From Nitrospinaceae bacterium UBA3496 (GTDB taxonomy: Bacteria > UBA8248), in assembly GCA_002377645.1 (NCBI GenBank), contig DFQF01000027.1:1-9739 (forward strand): DNA of 9,739 nucleotides. Reading direction: 5' to 3'. The notes under the pieces were generated by a model that was given only the letters and a program-made list of their open reading frames with translations, searched no databases and was not told the origin of the DNA. Both the position numbers and the translations under genes were made by a program. Of this stretch, positions 1 to 7,051 are shown one piece after another. Every line of letters begins with the position of its first letter. Position 1 is the first letter of the stretch.

Positions 1-474
1 TTAACCTCTTCTATTGCAAACGGCGGGAAAATTTATAGGCCCTATGTAGTAGAAAAGATTACTAGCACGGATGGGAAACAAATTTTCCGTCAAAAATCTC
101 TGTTAAGAAAGAGAATCCAGGATAAAAATCAATACTTAGAAAAAGTAAGATTATTTCTAAAAGAGACAGTAAATAGCGAAAAAGGGACTGGCAAAAAAGC
201 TAAATCTAATCTTTTCACTATTTCTGGCAAAACAGGAACAGCCCAAGCGGCTAAATTAGTTAAATCATCAATAAATACCGATTCCGAAGAAAGGAAAAGA
301 GATAATAGAGACCATAGTTGGTTTGTTGCATTTGCTCCTTACAAAAAACCTGAAATTGCACTGGTAATTTTTGCAGAACATACAGATCTGCCGGGTTCTC
401 ATTTTGCACCTATGGCAAAAGAAATTATTGAATTTTACATTCAGGGGAAAAAAGGAATCCGAATTGATAAATAG
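1..474 (+). CDS. mrdA: Penicillin-binding protein 2 (peptidoglycan D,D-transpeptidase), C-terminal part; 5' end outside window
   Basis: This is the C-terminal 157 codons of a class B penicillin-binding protein. The frame is open from base 1 and ends at TAG 472-474. PBP2 is an inner-membrane, periplasm-facing transpeptidase that cross-links side-wall peptidoglycan together with RodA. The diagnostic KTG box of the penicillin-binding fold appears as SGKTGTAQ (K at 229-231). It is preceded by SIANGG, the segment that follows the active-site Ser and SxN boxes in PBP2s, and followed by HSWFVAFAPY and PEIALVIFAEH, both typical of the PBP2/FtsI C-terminus. The SxxK nucleophile, the SxN motif and the N-terminal anchor lie upstream of the window. 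The assignment as PBP2 rather than FtsI rests on the immediately following rodA. The end of the gene overlaps the proposed rodA start by 11 bases, which suggests translational coupling. No frameshift is seen. Confidence 0.9.
   Translation, partial: LTSSIANGGKIYRPYVVEKITSTDGKQIFRQKSLLRKRIQDKNQYLEKVRLFLKETVNSEKGTGKKAKSNLFTISGKTGTAQAAKLVKSSINTDSEERKRDNRDHSWFVAFAPYKKPEIALVIFAEHTDLPGSHFAPMAKEIIEFYIQGKKGIRIDK
453..457 (+). promoter_or_regulatory. Ribosome binding site deciding the TTG start of rodA
   Basis: AGGAA lies within an A-rich run at the end of mrdA and is 6 bases upstream of TTG 464. It is the best Shine-Dalgarno match near the rodA N-terminus. The alternative TTG at 371 has no comparable site. 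Confidence 0.6.
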
Positions 475-1609
475 AACACCTCAGACACAAAATACTTCGA
501 TCACAACTTCGACAATTTCTCGAATTGATTTGCCACTTGTAGTTACTATGATTTGTCTTTGCATGATTAGCGTTTTTATGATTTACAGTGCAACTTTTCT
601 TGACCAAAATGCTCTTATAAAAGGGTTATGGAAAAAACAGTTGCTATTTTTCCTCATTGGTCTTTTACTTCTGCTAATTGTACTCTCAATAAATTATAGA
701 CATTTCGTAAATTTCTCCCCTCTTTTCTACACAATAGTTTTAACACTTTTGCTTGTAGTATATTTTTCTGGAGATACAGTTTACGGTTCAAAACGTTGGC
801 TTTCATTCGGGTCACTTCGAATACAACCTTCCGAAATTGCAAAGATATCAATAATTTTAATTTACGCTTTCTTTCTTGGCACATTTGAAAGATCTCACTT
901 CTTATCTTGGAAAATGATTCTATACCCTACACTTTTCTTAATACCTCTAGTTATTCTTGTCTACAAACAACCCGACTTAGGAACATCAATTGTAATCTTA
1001 CTTATAGCAACAATTATTTTGCTTTCAATTGGTGTATCAAGAAGATTGTTTTTGACCTTTTTACTTTCAGGAATCGCAAGCATTCCCTTGTCATGGCACT
1101 TCCTACTTAAGCCATATCAAAAACAAAGGATCTTAACCTTACTTTTTCCTGAATCTGGAAATCTCGGGACACAATGGCAAAGCAAACAAAGTATGATTGC
1201 AATTGGAAGTGGTCAATTTTGGGGAAAAGGAACTCTTGAGGGCACACAAAGTAGCCTTCAATTCCTACCTGAGAAACATTCGGACTTTATTTTTTCAGTA
1301 ATATGTGAAGAACATGGATTTTTAGGAGCAATTATCGTCCTTTTGCTACTCGCAATTTTGGTACAAAGATGTTTCAGCATATCTAGAAAAGCATCTGATG
1401 AACATGGAAAAATCCTTGCTTTAGGTATTGCAATTTTGTTTTCACTGCAAATAGTATTTAATATAGGAATGACTATTGGAATCTTTCCCATAGTCGGAAT
1501 AACACTTCCTTTAATTAGTTATGGAGGAAGTTCTTTGATAACTTCAATAATAGCAATAGGTTTAGTCATGAATGTAGATTTAAGAAGAAGAACTTTTAAA
1601 AGAAAATGA
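464..1609 (+). CDS. rodA: Peptidoglycan glycosyltransferase RodA (SEDS family), TTG start
   Basis: RodA is the polytopic SEDS glycosyltransferase of the elongasome. It polymerises lipid II into glycan strands with PBP2. The frame is open from TTG 371, but I choose TTG 464, giving 381 residues. It has an AGGAA site at 453-457 and leaves a short polar N-terminus before the first membrane segment (about residue 22), whereas the longer form adds 31 residues read from another frame of mrdA. Visible SEDS signatures are RWLSFGSLRIQPSEIAK (QPSE from residue 121), KQPDLGTS (PDLG from 170), the loop FLPEKHSDFIF with the presumed catalytic Asp at 274, and PLISYGGSS (SYGGSS from 352). About ten hydrophobic segments span the protein, which ends in a basic tail, LRRRTFKRK. 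FtsW is the main alternative, but the adjoining PBP2 gene favours RodA. The length is normal for the family. Confidence 0.94.
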   Translation: MINRTPQTQNTSITTSTISRIDLPLVVTMICLCMISVFMIYSATFLDQNALIKGLWKKQLLFFLIGLLLLLIVLSINYRHFVNFSPLFYTIVLTLLLVVYFSGDTVYGSKRWLSFGSLRIQPSEIAKISIILIYAFFLGTFERSHFLSWKMILYPTLFLIPLVILVYKQPDLGTSIVILLIATIILLSIGVSRRLFLTFLLSGIASIPLSWHFLLKPYQKQRILTLLFPESGNLGTQWQSKQSMIAIGSGQFWGKGTLEGTQSSLQFLPEKHSDFIFSVICEEHGFLGAIIVLLLLAILVQRCFSISRKASDEHGKILALGIAILFSLQIVFNIGMTIGIFPIVGITLPLISYGGSSLITSIIAIGLVMNVDLRRRTFKRK

Positions 1610-1625
1610 AGCTTAGGAATTTTTT

Positions 1626-3203
1626 ATGGAATCAAAAATTATAGTTAATGCTGAAAAATTTGAGACAAGAGTAGCTATTATGGAAAATGGCGTTCTAGCC
1701 GAATTTTTTGTCGAAAGAAAAGCTGAAAAAAGTATTGAAGGAAATATTTATAAAGGCATTATCAAAAAGGTATTGCCTGGAATGCAAGCTGCATTCGTAG
1801 ATATCGGATTAAATAAAGCTGGATTTTTACATGCTAATGATATCTGCCCTATTATTGAGTTGGAAAATAACAATAAAGAAGAATCAGAAGATTTTGATGA
1901 AAATGATTTCCTTGACCTTTATGGGAATGATGACGAATTTGATGGTTACACTACGAGAAAAATGGAACCAAAATTTAAGAAAAAAAGAAAAAAGCAGAGT
2001 TCTAAAATTGAACATTTAATTAAAGAAGGACAGGAAATTCTAGTTCAAGTAAGCAGAGAACCTTTTGGCACTAAAGGACCTAGACTGACGAACTATATTT
2101 CCCTACCAGGCTATTATGTTGTTTTTATGCCTACAGTTAATCAAGTTGGGATAAGCAGAAGAATAGAAAAAATCTCAGAACGTCAAAGACTAAGAAAACT
2201 CATAAAAGAAAATAAGAAGAAGGGTTCTGGTTATATCATACGAACTGCGAGTGAAAATGTTTTAGAAGAAGACTTGCAAGCAAACATACAATTTCTGAAC
2301 ACGTTATGGGATAATATTTTATCTGAAAGCAGAGAAATTTCAGCGCCAGGATTAGTCCACGAAAACCTTTCTATTATTCAACGTACAATCAGAGATTTTT
2401 TTAACTCTCAAATCGACAACATGATTATAGATAGTGATTCGGACTATGAAGCATGCAAAGGGTTTCTCTCTAAATACTATCAACACTTATTGTCTAAATT
2501 AATTAAATATCAAAATGGAAAACCAATCTTTGATTTTTATGGCATAGAACATCAAGTAGACAGGATGTTGGACCAAAGAGTTTGGTTGAAAAGCGGAGGA
2601 TTTCTGGTAATAGATCAAACAGAAGCTTTAACAACAATTGATGTCAATACAGGCAGATTTGTAGGAAAACGCAATCCTGAAGAAACTATTATAAAAACTA
2701 ACCTAGAAGCAGTTCATGAAGTTGTCGCTCAACTCCGCCTTAGGAATATAGGTGGCATCATTATTGTTGATTTTATAGACATGGAAAAAGAGAAGAACAA
2801 AAACAAAGTTTTCAATGCTTTCAATGAAGAATTAAAGAAAGATCGTTCTAGAACTAGCATCTTAAAAATAAGCGATATTGGACTAGTTGAGATGACTAGA
2901 AAAAGAGTGCGAGACAACATACAAAAGACTCTTTGTGAGGGTTGTCCATATTGTGAAGGTAGAGGTCATGTGAAATCTAAGACTACCATTTGCTACGAAA
3001 TTCTGAGAGACATAAAAAGAATAAATTACGGGAATTCAGATATTAAAACTATTAAATTGACCACACACCCAGATGTAGCTGGCCGATTACTGGAAGAAGA
3101 CAAAGAACACCTAGATGATATAGAGAACAAACTTCAATTAGAACTTGTAATTAAGACTGACGATGAGTTACATTTGGAGGCTTATGAAATTGAGGCTTTA
3201 TAA
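1626..3203 (+). CDS. rng: Ribonuclease G (RNase E/G family endoribonuclease)
   Basis: This is a 525-residue single-strand-specific endoribonuclease of the RNase E/G family. In E. coli the homologue matures 16S rRNA 5' ends and cleaves mRNAs. The start ATG has AGGA at 1615-1618, 7 bases upstream. Domains in order: an S1 RNA-binding domain (about residues 38-155) with GMQAAFVDIG and AGFLHANDI and a long charged insertion at 78-127; the 5'-sensor/RNase H-like part with FGTKGPRLT and QVGISRRIE; and the DNase I-like catalytic part. The Mg-binding aspartates are D339 in TTIDVNTG and D382 in IIIVDFIDM, spaced 43 residues as in E. coli RNase E (D303/D346). The CPYC zinc link (C440, C443) bridges dimers in the family. 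There is no long C-terminal degradosome scaffold, so the RNase G name fits better than RNase E. It sits 16 bases after rodA, probably in the same transcript. E. coli likewise keeps rng near shape genes (mreBCD). Confidence 0.93.
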   Translation: MESKIIVNAEKFETRVAIMENGVLAEFFVERKAEKSIEGNIYKGIIKKVLPGMQAAFVDIGLNKAGFLHANDICPIIELENNNKEESEDFDENDFLDLYGNDDEFDGYTTRKMEPKFKKKRKKQSSKIEHLIKEGQEILVQVSREPFGTKGPRLTNYISLPGYYVVFMPTVNQVGISRRIEKISERQRLRKLIKENKKKGSGYIIRTASENVLEEDLQANIQFLNTLWDNILSESREISAPGLVHENLSIIQRTIRDFFNSQIDNMIIDSDSDYEACKGFLSKYYQHLLSKLIKYQNGKPIFDFYGIEHQVDRMLDQRVWLKSGGFLVIDQTEALTTIDVNTGRFVGKRNPEETIIKTNLEAVHEVVAQLRLRNIGGIIIVDFIDMEKEKNKNKVFNAFNEELKKDRSRTSILKISDIGLVEMTRKRVRDNIQKTLCEGCPYCEGRGHVKSKTTICYEILRDIKRINYGNSDIKTIKLTTHPDVAGRLLEEDKEHLDDIENKLQLELVIKTDDELHLEAYEIEAL

Positions 3204-3204
3204 T
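3174..3204 (+). promoter_or_regulatory. Possible weak sigma-70-type promoter upstream of topA
   Basis: A perfect TATAAT at 3199-3204 overlaps the rng stop codon. A poor -35-like TTGGAG at 3174-3179 is separated by a 19-base spacer, longer than the usual 17. Initiation would fall about 40 bases before topA. It is interesting mainly because it sits at the only sizeable gap in the gene chain. In DNA this AT-rich, a TATAAT hexamer is expected several times by chance. Confidence 0.22.
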
Positions 3205-3249
3205 GTTTTAAACCCAAATTAAAAATGTTGGAAAATATATAAAGAAAAA

Positions 3250-5682
3250 ATGACCGATATTAAAAAAGAAAAGAAAAAACTACTTATTGTCGAATCCCCC
3301 ACAAAAGTGAGGACACTCGAAAAGTTCTTATCCAAAGAATATAAAGTTCTTGCCTCAAGAGGCCACTTAAGAGACCTTCTAAAAACAGGCGAGAGAAATA
3401 TGGGTATCGACATTGAAAACGGATTTAAAGCACATTACGGACCAATAGATTCTAAGAAAAAAACTATATCAGAACTTAAAAAAGCTGCTGCAACGGCTGA
3501 TGAAATTTTTCTGGCAACTGATCCTGATCGTGAAGGAGAAGCAATAGCTTGGCATATCAGTCAATTAATAGAAAAGAAGAAAGAGCAAAGACCTATTTAC
3601 AGAATCTCATTTAACGAAATAACAAAAAACGCCGTTCTTAATTCATTATCTACTCCAGGAGAAATTGACAAGAAAAAAGTAGACGCACAAGAAACAAGAA
3701 GAAAACTTGATAGAATAGTCGGGTTCAAACTATCAGGAGAAATACTCTGGTCATTAGTTGCTTTTGGTCTAAGTGCCGGAAGAGTTCAATCAGTTGCCTT
3801 AAAACTCATTTGCGAACGTGAAAAAGAAAGAAACGAATTTCAATCTTTAGAATATTGGGAAATAATTACACTCTTAGAAAAATTAGGCCAATCAATTCCA
3901 TTCAAAGCAAAACTGCATAAGATTTCAGGAGAACTAGTAGAACAAAAGAAAAAGAATAAATTTTTAATAACCAGCAAAGAAGAATCTAATAAATTCAGAG
4001 AAATAATAGAAAATGCCAACCTAAAAATAGAAAAAGTAGAAAAAAAAGAGAGGAGATCTCAACCCTCCCCTCCATTCATTACAAGTACCCTACAAAGAGA
4101 AGTCTCTACAAAACTTAGATTCTCTGCAAAACGCACCATGTCTGTTGCACAAAAGCTCTACGAAGGAATAAATCTAGGAAAAGAATTTGGAACTGTAGGT
4201 TTAATCACATACATGAGAACAGATTCTGTGAGAATTGCACCTGAAGCAATAGTTTCGGCTAGATCTTTTATTCAAAATGAATTTGGCCGAGAATTTTTGC
4301 CTGACAATCCTAATGTCTACAAGACAAAACAATCTGCGCAAGATGCTCACGAATCGATAAGACCTACAAATGTCGATTTAACACCACTAAAACTAGAAAC
4401 TCTAATGAAAAAAGATGAATTCGCAGTTTATGAACTTATCTGGAAACGTTTTCTTGCTTCGCAAATGACAAAAGCAATCTACGATCAAACTGTTGTAGAT
4501 ATAAAAGCAGACGATTTAACTCTTAGAGCAAGCGGATCAGTTATGAAATTTGCAGGGTTCATGAAATTATACGAAAATGAAAAACGTGACCAAGAAGAAA
4601 ATATGAAGGAAGAAAAAGATCGATTGCTACCCGAACTTTTAGAGGGCGATAAGATATCAATTTTAAATACAGAAGAAAGTTCAGAACCTATCGAACAAAA
4701 ACAGCACTTCACCCAACCTCCTGCTAGATATTCTGACGCTTCTTTAGTTAAAAAACTTGAAGATGAGGGTATTGGAAGACCAAGTACCTATGCATCTTTT
4801 TTTGATAAATTGGAATCTAGAAAATACGTATCTGTTCCAAAAGGGAAACGTCAATTTGAACCAACCGTTTTAGGAATGGAAGTAAACAAATTGCTCCTTG
4901 AAGGATTTCCAAAACTGATAGATGTTAACTTCACGGGGAAGCTTGAAACAGATTTAGATAATATTGAGAGTGGAACACAAGACTGGCTTTCAATTCTCCA
5001 AAATTTTTACAAAGATTTTGATAACGATGTTCAAGAAGCAAAAACAAACCTTCCTAACCTTAAAAAAATCTCTAAATCAACAGGAAGAACCTGTCCAGAA
5101 TGCAATGAAAATGAACTTGTTGAAAAGTTTGGCAGAAATGGTTGGTTTATTGCGTGTTCTTCTTATCCTAAATGTAAACATAGCGAAGACTTAAACGTAA
5201 CTGAAGATTCTGAAGAAACGAAGCAATTCATTGCTGAATTAGAAGAAAAGGCACCTCCTTGTTCACTTTGTGGTTCTCCAATGAAGTGCAATAAAGGGAG
5301 GTTTGGATTTTATCTTTCTTGTTCTGACAATCCTAAAGAACATCCAAAATTGAGCGTTAAAGAAAATGGGGATATTTCTACACCCCCTGTTACTTTAGGA
5401 ATCTCCTGTGGTTCCAATGGTTGTGAAGGAGAACTAGTCGAGAGAAAAAACAATAGACGAGGAAACCTTTTCTACGGTTGCTCTAAATTCCCAAAATGCA
5501 GATATATTTTGCCAACACCACCCATCAAATCATCTTGCCCTAAATGTAGTTTTCCACATTTAACAAAGATAGAAGACAAAGAGGGAAAAGAGATTTTGAG
5601 TTGTCCATCGAAAGAGTGTGACTACTCATCTAACGAGACAGAGGACATACCTATAGATACTGCCCAAACTGCTAAAACTTAA
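3250..5682 (+). CDS. topA: DNA topoisomerase I (type IA)
   Basis: This 810-residue type IA topoisomerase relaxes negatively supercoiled DNA by a single-strand break and passage. The N-terminal Toprim domain shows LLIVESPTK (E15) and ATDPDREGEAIAWH (D91, D93, E95), which bind the catalytic Mg. GLSAGRVQS lies at 173-181. The active-site tyrosine is Y321 in GLITYMRTDS, followed by DAHESIRPT and ARYSDASLVKKLEDEGIGRP (493-511), all hallmark segments. The C-terminus carries four zinc-ribbon-like repeats (about 615-642, 671-698, 720-750, 763-790). The second lacks a canonical fourth Cys and the third has an enlarged first knuckle. A short Asp/Thr tail follows. The start is the first ATG after a 46-base gap and has no clear Shine-Dalgarno, only an A-rich leader. 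topA is followed one base later by trmFO, as in the Firmicute cluster. The length is close to that of E. coli TopA (865) and longer than B. subtilis TopA (691). Confidence 0.97.
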   Translation: MTDIKKEKKKLLIVESPTKVRTLEKFLSKEYKVLASRGHLRDLLKTGERNMGIDIENGFKAHYGPIDSKKKTISELKKAAATADEIFLATDPDREGEAIAWHISQLIEKKKEQRPIYRISFNEITKNAVLNSLSTPGEIDKKKVDAQETRRKLDRIVGFKLSGEILWSLVAFGLSAGRVQSVALKLICEREKERNEFQSLEYWEIITLLEKLGQSIPFKAKLHKISGELVEQKKKNKFLITSKEESNKFREIIENANLKIEKVEKKERRSQPSPPFITSTLQREVSTKLRFSAKRTMSVAQKLYEGINLGKEFGTVGLITYMRTDSVRIAPEAIVSARSFIQNEFGREFLPDNPNVYKTKQSAQDAHESIRPTNVDLTPLKLETLMKKDEFAVYELIWKRFLASQMTKAIYDQTVVDIKADDLTLRASGSVMKFAGFMKLYENEKRDQEENMKEEKDRLLPELLEGDKISILNTEESSEPIEQKQHFTQPPARYSDASLVKKLEDEGIGRPSTYASFFDKLESRKYVSVPKGKRQFEPTVLGMEVNKLLLEGFPKLIDVNFTGKLETDLDNIESGTQDWLSILQNFYKDFDNDVQEAKTNLPNLKKISKSTGRTCPECNENELVEKFGRNGWFIACSSYPKCKHSEDLNVTEDSEETKQFIAELEEKAPPCSLCGSPMKCNKGRFGFYLSCSDNPKEHPKLSVKENGDISTPPVTLGISCGSNGCEGELVERKNNRRGNLFYGCSKFPKCRYILPTPPIKSSCPKCSFPHLTKIEDKEGKEILSCPSKECDYSSNETEDIPIDTAQTAKT

Positions 5683-5683
5683 G

Positions 5684-7051
5684 ATGTCTAAAAATCCCAA
5701 AACAAATCATGAGCAAAGAGTTTTAAATATTATAGGTGCTGGCCTAGCTGGAACAGAAGCTGCGTGGCAGGCATCTAATCTTGGCATAGAAGTCAACCTT
5801 TTTGAGATGAGACCAAAGAAATCAACCGCGGCACATCAAACCTCTAATCTTGCGGAATTGGTTTGCTCTAATTCTTTTCGTTCAAATTCAATTAGGAATG
5901 CAGTAGGGTTGTTGAAAGAAGAAATGAGAAAACTAGATTCTTTAATTATCAATTGCGCTGAAGAAGCTAAAATACCTGCAGGTACCGCACTTGCAGTAGA
6001 CAGAGAAAAGTTCAGCAAAAAAGTTACAGAAAGGATAGAAAAGAATTCTAAGATTAATCTAATTAGAGATGAAGTGAAAAGTCTAGAACCTTTTAAGGAT
6101 AAAATCACAATTATTGCTACTGGGCCCCTAACTAGCGACTCACTTTCTGAAGAAATTAAGAAATTAACAAACGAAAAATATCTTTACTTTTACGATGCAA
6201 TTTCACCAATCGTATACGGAGACAGTATAGATATGTCTACCGCTTTTTTTGGTTCAAGGTATGGCAAAAACTCTTCTAACGAGGAAGGAGATTATATAAA
6301 TATAGGATTGAGTAAAGACGAGTACATAAACTTTATTGATGAACTAACTAAAGGAGAAAAGATTCCACTTAGAGATTTTGAAAAAGCTATTTATTTTGAA
6401 GGTTGTCTTCCAATCGAAGTAATGGCGTCTAGAGGCTTAGACACTCTTGCCTACGGTGCAATGAAACCTATTGGAATTGAAAATCCGAAAACAAAAGAAA
6501 GATTCTATGCAGTAATCCAACTAAGAAAAGAAAACTTAAATGGAGAATTTTATTCTCTCGTCGGATTTCAAACTAGATTAAAGTATCCTGAGCAGAAACG
6601 GATTTTTTCTATGCTCCCAGCGTTGTCAAAAGTTAAATTTCTAAGATTTGGAAGTCTTCATCGAAATACCTACATCCACTCACCTAGATTATTAAATACA
6701 AGCTTGCAACTTAAGAAAAAAGACAATCTGCTCTTTGCAGGTCAATTGACTGGCGTAGAAGGTTATATTGAATCTTGTGCAATAGGCCTATTAGCTGGCT
6801 TATATGCAGCATCCAATTTAAGAAACGAAATACCTTTAATTCCACCTCCAACAACAGCAATAGGTGCGCTAAATCGATATGTCGCTGAAGCTCAAAGTGA
6901 AGATTTTCAGCCTATGAATATCAATTTTGGCATTTTCCCATCATTAGAAAATCATATAAGAAGAAAAGAAGACCGAAGAGATGCTATGATTACTAGAGCA
7001 ATGAATGATCTTGAAAAATGGAGAGAGGACATATTTCTGTGCAAGATATAG
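5684..7051 (+). CDS. trmFO: Methylenetetrahydrofolate--tRNA-(uracil-5-)-methyltransferase TrmFO
   Basis: TrmFO (formerly Gid) makes m5U54 in the T-loop of tRNA, using methylene-tetrahydrofolate as carbon donor and reduced FAD. It replaces the SAM-dependent TrmA of E. coli. The N-terminal FAD-binding Rossmann fold is clear: NIIGAGLAGTEAAWQ (residues 15-29), ending in FEMRP. The family signatures AELVCSNSFRSNS (C61) and YFEGCLPIEVMASRG (C241) contain the two cysteines that correspond, from the motifs, to catalytic C53 and C226 of the B. subtilis enzyme. Further hallmarks are ATGPLTSD, YLYFYDAISPIV, MKPIG, HRNTYI, FAGQLTGVEGY and FQPMNINFGIFP. The length is 455 residues, slightly longer than usual because of about 12 extra N-terminal residues. 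The start lies one base after the topA stop, with no obvious Shine-Dalgarno, so reinitiation after topA is likely. The 3' end overlaps xerC. Confidence 0.97.
   Translation: MSKNPKTNHEQRVLNIIGAGLAGTEAAWQASNLGIEVNLFEMRPKKSTAAHQTSNLAELVCSNSFRSNSIRNAVGLLKEEMRKLDSLIINCAEEAKIPAGTALAVDREKFSKKVTERIEKNSKINLIRDEVKSLEPFKDKITIIATGPLTSDSLSEEIKKLTNEKYLYFYDAISPIVYGDSIDMSTAFFGSRYGKNSSNEEGDYINIGLSKDEYINFIDELTKGEKIPLRDFEKAIYFEGCLPIEVMASRGLDTLAYGAMKPIGIENPKTKERFYAVIQLRKENLNGEFYSLVGFQTRLKYPEQKRIFSMLPALSKVKFLRFGSLHRNTYIHSPRLLNTSLQLKKKDNLLFAGQLTGVEGYIESCAIGLLAGLYAASNLRNEIPLIPPPTTAIGALNRYVAEAQSEDFQPMNINFGIFPSLENHIRRKEDRRDAMITRAMNDLEKWREDIFLCKI
7024..7029 (+). promoter_or_regulatory. Ribosome binding site supporting a GTG start for xerC
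   Basis: AGAGGA, inside the 3' end of trmFO, ends 9 bases before GTG 7039. It lies downstream of the ATG at 7018, so it cannot serve that start, and it is too far from the ATG at 7060 (30 bases). Confidence 0.55.

Noticed and set aside
371..463. Extending rodA upstream to TTG 371
   Set aside because: There is no ribosome site at 371, the added 31 residues do not look like a SEDS N-terminus, and this stretch is constrained by the mrdA frame.
3184..3222. A 12-codon frame (ATG 3184 to TAA 3220) with GGAGG just upstream, a possible leader peptide before topA
   Set aside because: GGAGG ends only 3 bases before the ATG, too close for good initiation. It is also dictated by the rng codons for Glu-Ala, and no attenuator-like hairpin follows.
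3204..3249. An intrinsic terminator between rng and topA
   Set aside because: I see no inverted repeat able to form a stable stem followed by a T run in this gap.
5836..6108. A 90-codon minus-strand open frame opposite trmFO
   Set aside because: It is fully antisense to conserved TrmFO motifs, with a Leu/Ser-rich composition expected of the reverse complement of AAA/GAA-rich coding sequence.
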